A stretch of 64,000 bases of DNA from an uncultured Chlamydia sp. (GTDB taxonomy: Bacteria > Chlamydiota > Chlamydiia > Chlamydiales > Simkaniaceae), in NCBI GenBank assembly GCA_946127115.1, contig CAMGYI010000001.1:577942-641941 (forward strand), given 5' to 3'. The notes under the pieces were generated by a model, which saw nothing but the letters and a program-made list of their open reading frames with translations, was not told the origin of the DNA and made no database searches. Of this stretch, positions 18,674 to 27,536 are shown piece after piece (within the stretch, counting starts at the first letter, position 1; each line of letters starts with the position of its first letter). Made by a program: the position numbers and the translations under genes.

Positions 18674-19775
18674 AAAAGCTTTCTTTATCGCGGCAACAGG
18701 GCAACATGTCGGAAAAACCACAACCTGTCTTGGCCTAGTTTCAGGGCTATTAAAGAAACATAAAAATGTGGGTTTTATCAAGCCGATTGGACAGGAACAC
18801 GTTGAAATTGAAACAGGCGTTTATGTCGATAAGGACGTGCTTCTGTTTAAAGACCATTTTCATCTAAAACAAGATGAAGCCGCGATGAGTCCGGTCCTTT
18901 TTCCACGAGGGTTTACCCGTGATTTCCTCGATGGAAAAGTCGAAGAAAAGGATCTGCAATCAAGAATTGAAGAAAGTTACAAAGCAATATCTAAGTCTAG
19001 CGAAGCAATTGTCATTGAAGGAACAGGACATGTTGGTGTTGGATCAATTGTCAATTTCAGCAATGCCCGTGTTGCATCCCTTCTAGAACTTCCCATGATT
19101 CTCGTTGCCTCTGGTGGCCTTGGCTCCGCATTCGATGCCCTCGCCGTTAATAAAGCCCTTTGCGACGCCGAAGGAGTGCGCATTGCTGGAATTATCTTAA
19201 ACCGTGTGCATGATGATAAACGAGATATGGTCCTTACCTATATGGAAAAAGCCCTTGCCCATTGGAACATCCCCATCCTCGGTTGCATCCCCTTTGACCC
19301 TTTTCTAAGTAACCCAACGATGCAAGACTACGAATCCCTTTTCAATGCCACCCTACTCACCGGAGAAGACCACCATATGCGCCACTTTCGCCACATGCGA
19401 CTTGTAGCCACCTCCCTCAAGAATTATCGGGAACTGATTCTTCCAAATCAGCTCATTATTACCCCTTCGAATCGCGAAGATATTATTCTATCCACTCTAA
19501 CCAAACACTGGGACGTTAAAATCGCCAATCCTCAGGAAGATCTATCTGTAGGAATCATCCTCACTGGTGACACACCCCCTAGAAAAACTATCCTTGAAGT
19601 GCTCAGAAAAGCCAACATCCCCATGCTCTATGCTCCCGTCAGTTCCTACCGCGCCATGGAGATGATTACCTCATACACTGTTAAGATCCGCACGGAAGAC
19701 AAAGAGAAAATCAACGAAGCTGTCGAAATCGTTGAATCCCACATCGATTTCAACCTTCTTCTCTCCACCATTTAA
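18666..19775 (+). CDS. P-loop ATPase of the BioD/CobQ type with DRTGG domain
   Basis: The 369-residue protein begins with a dethiobiotin-synthetase-like P-loop, FFIAATGQHVGKTTTCLGL, with partner motifs GFIKPIGQEH and VIEGTGHVGVGS. The C-terminal part, from about residue 215, looks like a DRTGG regulatory domain (LIITPSNREDII, GIILTGDTPP). The same pair of domains forms the N-terminal half of long phosphotransacetylases, but the catalytic PTA domain is missing, so this is a stand-alone regulatory or unknown ATPase. It overlaps the Nudix gene by 8 bases and the convergent heptosyltransferase gene by 4. Confidence 0.8.
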   Translation: MSKKAFFIAATGQHVGKTTTCLGLVSGLLKKHKNVGFIKPIGQEHVEIETGVYVDKDVLLFKDHFHLKQDEAAMSPVLFPRGFTRDFLDGKVEEKDLQSRIEESYKAISKSSEAIVIEGTGHVGVGSIVNFSNARVASLLELPMILVASGGLGSAFDALAVNKALCDAEGVRIAGIILNRVHDDKRDMVLTYMEKALAHWNIPILGCIPFDPFLSNPTMQDYESLFNATLLTGEDHHMRHFRHMRLVATSLKNYRELILPNQLIITPSNREDIILSTLTKHWDVKIANPQEDLSVGIILTGDTPPRKTILEVLRKANIPMLYAPVSSYRAMEMITSYTVKIRTEDKEKINEAVEIVESHIDFNLLLSTI

Positions 19776-20803
19776 TTAGGGGTAATACTATTTATTAAGG
19801 ATTCTGCTGAGTTAGGGCCTTTGAGACAAGCACCGGTTTTACAGGTTCGGAGGGCTGGACATCGTTTAATGAAAGTCTTGCCGTAAGGACAGGTCCCTTG
19901 GAAAGCCTGGTGGATATTCTGTGGTGGTTTGTAAACTGTAGCATTGGACGGACCAAAGAAGCTAAAAGTTGGAACACCGGTTGTAGCCGCAAGATGAAGC
20001 GCGCTTGAGTCGACAGTATAAATAGCGTCCATATGTGACATAAAATTCTGCCAAAGAGGGAGGCGCATCCTTGGAAGAACACTGCTAAAAGAGGGAAATT
20101 GTGTATGCAGTGCTAGGGCTTCTTGCTCTTCTTTAGGACTTCCCCAAGCAATGTAAAAGTAAGTTTCTTTCCTTTGAGAAAGTTCTTTGAGAAGCTCGAT
20201 CCAGGTAGGAAGGGAAAGCTTCTTGTTTTCCCAGTGAGATCCTGGACAGATCATCATACGGTACTTCCCCTTTAACTTTGAGCGTAGCCAAGTCGATTCT
20301 TTTTGTGTAATGGATAGAGTCAAAGAGACTTTAATAGGATGAGGCTTTAGGGAAAAGTGTTGCTGTGGAATAGAGAGATATTGGAGGGAGATAGGATCCT
20401 TTCCATTCAGAGGATACCTGTGATTTAGAAACAGAGCATTTGGCCACTCTGGAGCGGATTTAAATGTGGTTCCCACCTTTTCTTTTGCTCGGATGCATTT
20501 TGTGATGAGCGCTGACTTAATATTTCCCTGCAAGTCAAAGAGGAGGTCATAGTTTTTGTAACGCAGAGTTTTTATCGCCAAGCAAATGGCGCTTCGATGT
20601 TTTATGAGATTTTTTCTCCATGTACGCATCTCAATAGGAATCACGGTATGAATATCGGGATGAGCCTCTAGAATCTCTCTGAAGGAGTTTTCAACAACCC
20701 AATCAATTTCCGTTTCAGGATACTTTCCCTTAAGAAAAGAAACAACGGGAAGCGTTTGAATAATGTCACCAAGAGAGGATGTTTTAACAAGAAGAACTTT
20801 CAT
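19772..20803 (-). CDS. waaC: Lipopolysaccharide heptosyltransferase (GT9 family)
   Basis: The 343-residue protein begins with MKVLLVKTSSLGDIIQTLP, the signature of heptosyltransferase I, in which the aspartate after SLG is catalytic. The second Rossmann domain carries MMICPGSHWENKKLS and YTVDSSALHLAATTGVP, followed by FFGPSN, which bind ADP-heptose. It transfers heptose to the Kdo of lipid A core at the inner membrane. Classical Chlamydia LPS lacks heptose, so the gene points to a longer core in this organism. Assignment to WaaC rather than WaaF rests on the N-terminal motif. Confidence 0.87.
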   Translation of the reverse strand: MKVLLVKTSSLGDIIQTLPVVSFLKGKYPETEIDWVVENSFREILEAHPDIHTVIPIEMRTWRKNLIKHRSAICLAIKTLRYKNYDLLFDLQGNIKSALITKCIRAKEKVGTTFKSAPEWPNALFLNHRYPLNGKDPISLQYLSIPQQHFSLKPHPIKVSLTLSITQKESTWLRSKLKGKYRMMICPGSHWENKKLSLPTWIELLKELSQRKETYFYIAWGSPKEEQEALALHTQFPSFSSVLPRMRLPLWQNFMSHMDAIYTVDSSALHLAATTGVPTFSFFGPSNATVYKPPQNIHQAFQGTCPYGKTFIKRCPALRTCKTGACLKGPNSAESLINSITPN

Positions 20804-20943
20804 TTTTTTCAGAGATCAAATAATTTAGCTTCAAAAATATACAGACATAGTACAAGATATTTCATAAAAAATGATAGCCTAAATCCCCTTTTGAGGCTAT
20901 ACCTAGGAAGGGAATCCAAAAATGTTTTTTTACGCGAGGATGA

Positions 20944-22248
20944 ATGAAACAACAAGACGTTATTTTTTCGAATAAACACCCTCGCGAAATGTATCTCCTT
21001 GCCCTCATAGAAATGTGCCAACGTTTCGCTTATTGGGGAATTGGAAACCTCCTTGTTCTTTTCCTCGTAAAACATTTTTTATACTCGACGCCAAAAGCAA
21101 CACATCTTTTCGGTGCGTACACAGGGATCGCTTTTACACTCCCCATTCTGGGGGGATGGATTGCAGACAAGTGGAACTACCAAAGTCCTGTACTCCTCGG
21201 AACGCTTTTAACTGCTGTAGGATGTTTTTTGCTGGCAACCTTGAGCGAGATGCTCCTTCTTCCAGCGCTCACTCTTCTTGCGTTTGGAGGAGGCCTTTTT
21301 ACCCCTGCTGTTTACTCTCTTTTAGGGAGTATCTATGCGAAAAAACCTCACATTCGTGAGGGAGGATTTTCTATTTACTATGCTTCTGTCAACATTGGGG
21401 TCTTTTTTGCTATGATCGTCCTTGGCTATCTGCAAACAATAAATTGGAGCCTCGTCTTTATCTTATGTGGGTGCGTTCAAATGCTTGGTGTTATCCCCTA
21501 TTTTTCGGTGATTGGAAAATTAAAAAATATTGATGTTCCTTCCCATTATTTCGTCTCAAAAAAAGACGACCCGAATCATTTTCCCCTCAAAAAACATGAA
21601 AAAGACCGCATCTACGTCATATTAATCATGACACTCCTGTCGATTCTTTTTTGGATGGCCTATAACCAAGCTGGTTCTTCAATGACCCTATTCGCTCTTA
21701 ATTTTACCGACAGGCAGTTTGGTGGGTTTACAATTCCAACCCCTTGGGTTACCTCAACTGAAACTTTCTTCCTCCTTATTTTCGCCTTCCCATTGGCCTA
21801 CCTTTATCTCTTTTTGCGCCGCATCAAGTCGAGCGCAAGCCCTCCAATGAAAACTGCCTTCAGCCTATTCTTCATGGGACTATGCTTCCTTGTGATGCAG
21901 CGAGCAGCAGCCCACATCCCCAAAGGCGTTGATCACGCTCTTGTAAGCCCCTTCTACTTAATCTCTTCCTTTGGCCTGATGGCCCTTGCCGAACTTTTTC
22001 TTGCCCCTATCGGCCTCTCCCTTGTAACTCATCTCAGCCCCCACCGCTACCGCGGACTCCTTACCGGCGTTTGGTTTGCCTGCATCGGAATTGGCTTCTA
22101 TTTCGGGGGATATGTTGCCGGCTGGATGACTCAGATCCACCTCTCGACATTTTTCGATATTTTTGTTGTCACTTCCTTTGTTCCTGCTTTCATTCTTGTC
22201 CTTTTCAGCAAAAAGCTCGACAATATGCGTCATATCCACTATTTATAA
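20944..22248 (+). CDS. Proton-dependent oligopeptide transporter (POT/PTR2 family)
   Basis: This 434-residue polytopic membrane protein has about 12 helices. The first helix carries the family motif in modified form (EMCQRFAYWGIGNLL for ExxERFxYYG), followed by ILGGWIADKW, the conserved loop between helices 2 and 3. It should import di- and tripeptides with protons. The start ATG 20944 is preceded by ACGCGAGGATGA, which contains GAGGA. It is shorter than many POT proteins (about 480-500), with a compact middle region. It stands alone, divergent from the heptosyltransferase. Confidence 0.88.
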   Translation: MKQQDVIFSNKHPREMYLLALIEMCQRFAYWGIGNLLVLFLVKHFLYSTPKATHLFGAYTGIAFTLPILGGWIADKWNYQSPVLLGTLLTAVGCFLLATLSEMLLLPALTLLAFGGGLFTPAVYSLLGSIYAKKPHIREGGFSIYYASVNIGVFFAMIVLGYLQTINWSLVFILCGCVQMLGVIPYFSVIGKLKNIDVPSHYFVSKKDDPNHFPLKKHEKDRIYVILIMTLLSILFWMAYNQAGSSMTLFALNFTDRQFGGFTIPTPWVTSTETFFLLIFAFPLAYLYLFLRRIKSSASPPMKTAFSLFFMGLCFLVMQRAAAHIPKGVDHALVSPFYLISSFGLMALAELFLAPIGLSLVTHLSPHRYRGLLTGVWFACIGIGFYFGGYVAGWMTQIHLSTFFDIFVVTSFVPAFILVLFSKKLDNMRHIHYL

Positions 22249-22619
22249 ACCTATTCCACAAAATAGAGACTGAAATCTACAAAACACAAGTGGAGAAATG
22301 TCCTTTTTTGAATTGGATTAACAGGTTGAAAGAGACTAACACCCGGTGAAAAATTCTCACATGATTGGGTCGTCTGAAACTGGAAAATTTTGGCTCTTGT
22401 AAGTCAAGAAATGAAGGAGTACTCCTTAATCACTCACAACCACATGAAAATTAAATCCAAAAAACTAATCAGTAGAGCTATACCCTCATAAATTGCTAAA
22501 TTTTCTTCAAAAAACTAATTTATGAAAAGGGGGCATTTTTATCCAAGGCTCTTCACTTTAACAAATTAAAATAGACATAGATGACCCATGAGACGTTAAA
22601 GCTTAAGCTTGATTTCAGA
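22249..22619. other. Gap without a supported gene
   Basis: This is convergent intergenic DNA after the peptide transporter and the pseudouridine synthase. I see only AT-rich sequence, two short similar stretches around AAAAAACTAAT (near 22459 and 22507), and no terminator with a T-run. Confidence 0.45.
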
Positions 22620-23403
22620 TCAATGTTGAAAGAGTGTGGGCAAAGATGATGTTACCTGCACTTTTTTTTTTGTTTTTGGATGGATAAACGAAAGACGATA
22701 GGCGTGGAGACAAAGACGATTGATGTCCTCAGGAAATGACACATTGCGCCCATATTGTAGATCTCCAAGGATGGGATGTCCCATTCCTGCCATGTGGATA
22801 CGGAGTTGATGAGTACGTCCTGTTTCGGGATGGAGCTCGATAAGAGATTTTCCTTTTCTTTTTTCTAAAATTTTCCAGTGGGTGATTGCTATTTGCCCTT
22901 TTGGCGCAGATCCGTAGAGAGTCTGCCCATGAAAGGTCCCCTTTTTCGATAGACGGTTATCTATAGTTCCTTGGTCTTTTCGAAGATCTCCTTTGATGAG
23001 AGCAATGTATGTTTTTCTTGATTCTCGTTTTTTGAAAAGCGCTTCAAGAGCTTTTTTCATAGGGAGGGTACGAGCCATAAGAAGGACTCCAGATGTTCCT
23101 TTATCGAGTCTGTGGACAAGATGATGCCCTTGTTGCGGGGCAGTTGTCACACCTGAGGGTTTATTGAAGAGGGTAAGGAATGAATCTTGCATAGAGAATC
23201 GAAAGAGCCTCTTTCTTGAGAACTTTGGGAAGGCGAAAAGTAACTTTATCGCCTTCTCTAAGCTTTGTGGAAGCAAAACGTTCGAGCTTGCCATTGAGAC
23301 AGCATCCCCCACTTTCAAGAGCTCTCTTGACTTCCCTTCCAGAAACGTCCGTTTTTTCCTTCAAAAAGGCGAGAAGAGAACTTTCTTTTTTCACTCGATA
23401 CAT
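22620..23403 (-). pseudogene. RluA/RluD-family pseudouridine synthase, split by a one-base frameshift
   Basis: The first frame (start 23403) encodes an S4 RNA-binding domain (SGREVKRALESGG, VNGK-type CLNGKLERF, REGDKVTFRL) and runs to ILYA before going out of frame and stopping at 23161. The second frame carries the catalytic domain: LFNKPSGVTT, HRLDKGTSGVLLMAR with the catalytic aspartate, TGRTHQLRIHM and LCLHAYRL, ending at 22620. Skipping one A near 23190 joins ILYA to DSFLTLFNKPSG, exactly as in intact family members. It modifies uridines in rRNA or tRNA if functional. The gene overlaps the pepA stop by 13 bases. A sequencing error would also explain the shift. Confidence 0.85.
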
Positions 23404-24869
23404 TCAAGAAGCTCTATGAGAAGGCGTACCCCAGCTCCGGTTGCTTGAGAAAGGTGGTAATCACGCGCACTATCTAAAAAGGCGGTTCCCGCAATATCGA
23501 GATGGATCCACGGGATTTTCTTCTGGATAAACTCTTGGAGAAAGATCGCCGCAGTCACCGATCCAGCCATACGTTTACCAGAGGCATTTTTAATGTCTGC
23601 AATACTTGATTCTAGCAATATCTTATACTCAGCGTCAAGGGGCATCCGCCACACTTTTTCTCCACTGGTCTCCCCTGCTTTTTCGCAAAGCTTAGCAAGT
23701 TTATCATTATTGGAAAACATCCCGGAGCGTTGATCACCCAAAGCAATGACAATAGCGCCCGTAAGGGTTGCCATATCGATGATACGATCGGGCTGAAAAT
23801 GTTTTTGTCCATAGGAAAGGGCGTCAGCAAGGATGAGACGCCCTTCCGCATCGGTATTTGTGATCTCTACGGTTTTTCCTGCATGGGAGAGGTAGACATC
23901 TCCAGGCTTGTAGCTATGGGCATCAATTGCATTTTCTGTCGTAGGAACGACAACAGCAATATTTGCCTTAAGTTTTATGCTTGCAGCAGCTTGGATAAGC
24001 CCGAGTGCAGCAGCAGCTCCACCCATATCGGCACGCATGTCTTCAATAAAGTTCGTCGGTTTTAAGTTGAGCCCTCCCGTATCGAAGGTCACTCCTTTTC
24101 CTACAACCATCGTAAGATCATCGGAGCGAGGAGCTCCCCGATACTCAACCATGACAAGAGCAGGATCCATCCGAGAACCATTGCCCACAGCAAGAAGGAG
24201 ACCCATCTTCTCTTTTTCAAGCTGTTTCTTAGTCAAAATCGTTGCTTTAACGGAGGTAAAATGTTTCGCAAGGCTGCGAGCTTCCGCCCCAAGGGTTTGC
24301 GGTGTCACATCTAAGGCATTTCGATTGATGAGATTCCTCGCCAAGTTTACACCGGTTAAGATCCCCATTGTCTTTCTACAAATTGCTGCATCACGTGCTC
24401 CAACAAGAACCCCTTTTTTGAGATGAAAGGATTTCTTATTGGCCTTGGATTTCCACTCATCAAAAACATAGGAAGTGAGGGCAACCCCTTCGGAGACGGC
24501 ACGTGTCACGTCATGAATATCTAGTTTGTCGCACTCAGGCAAGACAAAGTTAACATGAGTCCAGGCCTTACCCCGGCACCGCTTCATCGCCGCTCCATAG
24601 GCTTTTCTAAGCCCTTCCATGGACAAACTCCTTGCCGCACCGAGACCTAAAAGAAGAAGGCGCTTTTCGGTCTTTCCTGAAAGATAAGCAAGCATCGTAG
24701 CTCCCTCTTTTCCAGTAAAATCCCCCGCTTTAAGGATAGGGGCAATGCTCCCTTTTAGATCGGGAATATTAACAGCAGGATCCGCCCCCTTTTTCGTTTC
24801 GAAAAAGGGAACGACAATTAGGTCTGCCTTGGGCCGTTTAGAGACACTTGCGTTAACGGTAAGTTGCAT
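23391..24869 (-). CDS. pepA: Leucyl aminopeptidase (cytosol aminopeptidase, M17)
   Basis: This metallo-aminopeptidase of 492 residues releases N-terminal amino acids from peptides. The C-terminal catalytic domain shows VGKGVTFDTGGLNLKP with the metal-binding lysine and aspartate, DMGGAAAALG, and the family signature NTDAEGRLILADAL. The N-terminal macro-like domain is normal. Its ATG shares one base with the SSB stop (TAATG), so translation is coupled. The ssb-pepA order is one I recall from Chlamydia. Its place beside a peptide transporter region fits use of imported peptides. Confidence 0.96.
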   Translation of the reverse strand: MQLTVNASVSKRPKADLIVVPFFETKKGADPAVNIPDLKGSIAPILKAGDFTGKEGATMLAYLSGKTEKRLLLLGLGAARSLSMEGLRKAYGAAMKRCRGKAWTHVNFVLPECDKLDIHDVTRAVSEGVALTSYVFDEWKSKANKKSFHLKKGVLVGARDAAICRKTMGILTGVNLARNLINRNALDVTPQTLGAEARSLAKHFTSVKATILTKKQLEKEKMGLLLAVGNGSRMDPALVMVEYRGAPRSDDLTMVVGKGVTFDTGGLNLKPTNFIEDMRADMGGAAAALGLIQAAASIKLKANIAVVVPTTENAIDAHSYKPGDVYLSHAGKTVEITNTDAEGRLILADALSYGQKHFQPDRIIDMATLTGAIVIALGDQRSGMFSNNDKLAKLCEKAGETSGEKVWRMPLDAEYKILLESSIADIKNASGKRMAGSVTAAIFLQEFIQKKIPWIHLDIAGTAFLDSARDYHLSQATGAGVRLLIELLECIE

Positions 24870-25321
24870 TAAAACGGTATTTCGTCCTCACTAAATCCTG
24901 CAGGCTGTTGCTGTTGCTGTTCGCCTTGTCCTTGCTGCATCTGTCCACCAGAATCTCCGCTTGGCTGAGAGTGGGAGCTCTGTTGTTGCTGACTTTCTTG
25001 GCGATCACTCTTTCCAAAAGGAGGGAAAGAAATATTATGAGCCACAAGATTAAGAGAGATTTGAGGTTGCCCCTCTTTATTATTATAAATTTCTGGTTTG
25101 AGCATCTCACCACTGACAACAATTGCACTTCCTTTTTTGAAGTAGGGCATAATTTTGTCAAATTGCTCTCCCCAAATAGTGACACGCCACCAAAAGGTTT
25201 CGTCTTTCCCGCCACGTCTCTGGTTAGCAGCCACACGCAGTGTGGTCACTTTTTGCCCCCCAGAAGTAAAACGGACTTCGGGATCTGCCCCGAGATGTCC
25301 CATAATAATCATCTGATTCAT
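24869..25321 (-). CDS. ssb: Single-stranded DNA-binding protein
   Basis: The 150-residue protein has an N-terminal OB fold (MNQMIIMGHLGADPEVRF, FWWRVTIWGEQFDKIM, VVSGEMLKPEIYNNKEG), then a glutamine-, glycine- and serine-rich flexible tail from about residue 110, and the acidic tip SEDEIPF that recruits repair and replication proteins. It forms tetramers in replication and repair. It heads the ssb-pepA-pseudouridine synthase operon. Confidence 0.97.
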   Translation of the reverse strand: MNQMIIMGHLGADPEVRFTSGGQKVTTLRVAANQRRGGKDETFWWRVTIWGEQFDKIMPYFKKGSAIVVSGEMLKPEIYNNKEGQPQISLNLVAHNISFPPFGKSDRQESQQQQSSHSQPSGDSGGQMQQGQGEQQQQQPAGFSEDEIPF

Positions 25322-25432
25322 TTGAATGCTCCTCGCATATATCGCTTAAACTCCCAGTATAGCGAATCTTCCAAAAAACCCCAAGAATTTCATAACAATC
25401 TTTTTTCAGCAGAAAATGGAACATTATCTTAC

Positions 25433-25657
25433 TTAGAGCCCGTTTAGAACTAAGCTCCCAATTTGATTGGCTGCGACTTTTCCAAATCGAGCTTCTTCAT
25501 CATCCTTCCCTACTGAAGAAGCTGGGTTAGGGGGTGGCGATACAAAGCCAGCTATTATTGAGCCGAGCCAATCATGTACCGAAAATGAAAGACTAGGAAA
25601 AAATCTTGAGAGGAAGCGGAATGGGTATAAGCTTCTTAAGTAAGAAGAGAAGCATTC
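25433..25657 (-). other. Open stretch of about 74 codons without a start codon
   Basis: A minus-strand frame is open from 25657 down to a TAA at 25433-25435. It reads through segments such as SVHDWLGSIIAGFVSPPP and DDEEARFGKVAANQIGS, which look like real protein, but has no ATG or convincing alternative start, and nothing joins it upstream. It may be the tail of a deleted gene or an antisense artefact of another repeat. I do not recognise the family. Confidence 0.3.
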
Positions 25658-25700
25658 TCAACTAATTTATAGAAAATAGATAATTATCTATAATAATTAA

Positions 25701-25725
25701 TTTAATTTAATTTAATTTAATTTAA
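25701..25725 (+). repeat. Five perfect tandem copies of TTTAA
   Basis: The pentamer TTTAA is repeated five times without error, flanked by partial copies (AATTAA before, TTTTT after). It lies about 60-80 bases ahead of the best start of the next gene (25785). Short tandem repeats in this position can change promoter spacing by slippage, but no variation can be seen in one sequence. Confidence 0.85.
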
Positions 25726-25784
25726 TTTTTTGTTAATATATTAGTATAGATAGGTATTTAATAAAAAATTAAAGTAGGTTTTAT

Positions 25785-27378
25785 ATGTCTTTACCTGTAA
25801 ATAACTAGATGGCTAAGAAATTCTGAATGTACTTTTGATATTCCTAGACCAGATCATTGCTCGACAATACCTCTCTTGTATATGCAAGTTAGAAAGAATT
25901 TTTTTTCAACAACCCGTGAAAACCGTTTAATACATTATTCCGTAGACACAGAAAGTGTAGAGACGGTAAAAAGTAAGGTTTTAAATTTAAGTGAAGCAAT
26001 AGAAAAAATCAAAGTAAGCGAAGCAATTGCATCCTTGGATAAGGAAATTCCCAAACAAAAACTTCTCGACACCTGTTTTAAAAACCTTTTAAAGTCGTAT
26101 CTTTATCTGGAATTTTTATCAACAATTCACTCTTCTGAACATCAAGGATTTCTGGAAAATTGTTCAGAGTCTGTAATTATGCATGATTATAATATCCCTA
26201 CTTTAACTCGTATGTATGAACAAGTTGATTCAATCAGCTTAAAAGATATGGATTGTAATGTAACCCAACTTTTTTTCTCCCTGAGAGAGCGATTAATGGG
26301 TAAGAACATGAAAATTTATAAAATATCTGAAGCAGGAGTGGAAGCATATCAGCAGAGCCATCTACAAAGTACCCTCACTAAGAGAAAGATTCAAAAACAA
26401 CGAAAATCCTATTCAGAAAGACATGAAAAATTGAAGAATATTACAGATAGATTGAATGATCCTGATTATTTATTATATTTATCGAAAAATTTAATAATTG
26501 AGGCCGATTCATCAGATTCTAGAAAATATGAAGAGTTAGACTTTAAGTACCAAGAGCATAAATCAATAAAAGCAATGGATGAACTCCTTGCTGATGAATG
26601 TAAACAAAAAAGTAAGCAAAAGCAATTGCCCCCTCTTGTTTCCTCTAGCAAAAAGAGTCGAAAAAAGAAAGGACACCTATCCAGAGACACCCAAAGACCG
26701 ATTAAAACTGCGGATAGAAAAGAAAGCATGCCTCAAACATCTAACTTTCAATTATCTGAAAAAGAACTCAATCCCTCTCACTGTTTAATCAAACAAAAAA
26801 CAATTAAAGTTCATCCAAGAGTGAGGCGTTGGGCGAATGTCAACCAAGACAGTATCAAGAATATTCGCGATTGGAGCTATGAATCTAATCAATTTGTATA
26901 CAATTATTCCAATCACGAAAATCCAGAGTTTTTGATTGCTACTCATGATCTTTCTAATATTTCTAGGGTATTAGAATCCAATTTATCAGAAAAATACGGA
27001 ACCCCTTATAGATTTGTAGATAAAAGAAATATAGAAAGACACGGAATAGCGTATATAGCAAGCATGGTGCATAATGATACACGTTATGATGGAACTATAT
27101 TTGCTGGCATCGGGGAGGCCGACAATATTTTATATCATGCACACTTCCTTCCTATGGTAGATCCGAAAACTGCAGAAATAGATCATCCAACTAAGCATTT
27201 CATCCAGCAATTAAGAAAACAGATTAAGTCTATAGAATGCAATAGACCGAAAGATGTGGAAAATGAAGGAGAATTTCACATCACAGGAAAGATTACTCTT
27301 CAAGAGGAGAATGCACAAAACAAGCAAATTTTAGAGATGGAGACTAATCATGCTCGATTTTTCCTAACTCCTAGGTAG
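25785..27378 (+). CDS. Unknown large protein with disturbed 5' end
   Basis: I do not recognise this protein. The long frame has ATG at 25882 (TTG at 25876), but it is open upstream to 25801 with protein-like content (TRWLRNSECTFDIPRPD). The best start, ATG 25785 with GTAGG ahead, reads MSLPVNN and stops after 7 codons in another frame; a single-base change near 25797-25806 would join the two. The body is hydrophilic, lysine- and serine-rich, with a very basic stretch near residues 255-275 (SSSKKSRKKKGH) and a C-terminal globular region with DWSYESNQFVYNYSN and YDGTIFAGIGEADNILYHAHF. It has no signal peptide; it may be a secreted effector, but this is inference. Confidence 0.6.
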
Positions 27379-27536
27379 TGTATGTATTCCGTTATTGATA
27401 TCGTGAAAAAACTCCAAGCAGAAAAACTGGCAGTCTCTCTCGCATAAGAGAAAAAAAATAAACTTTCTTAAAATATTTGGACAAAAAACATCTAGAATGT
27501 CATAGAGGAATTCAAGTACTAAAATGGAAAATAATT

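Noticed and set aside
24908-25447. A 179-codon plus-strand frame over ssb
   Set aside because: It is antisense to ssb and its upstream gap and has no protein-like motifs.
25690-25730. CRISPR or other interspersed repeat array
   Set aside because: The TTTAA run is a simple tandem pentamer without spacers; no array exists anywhere in the window.
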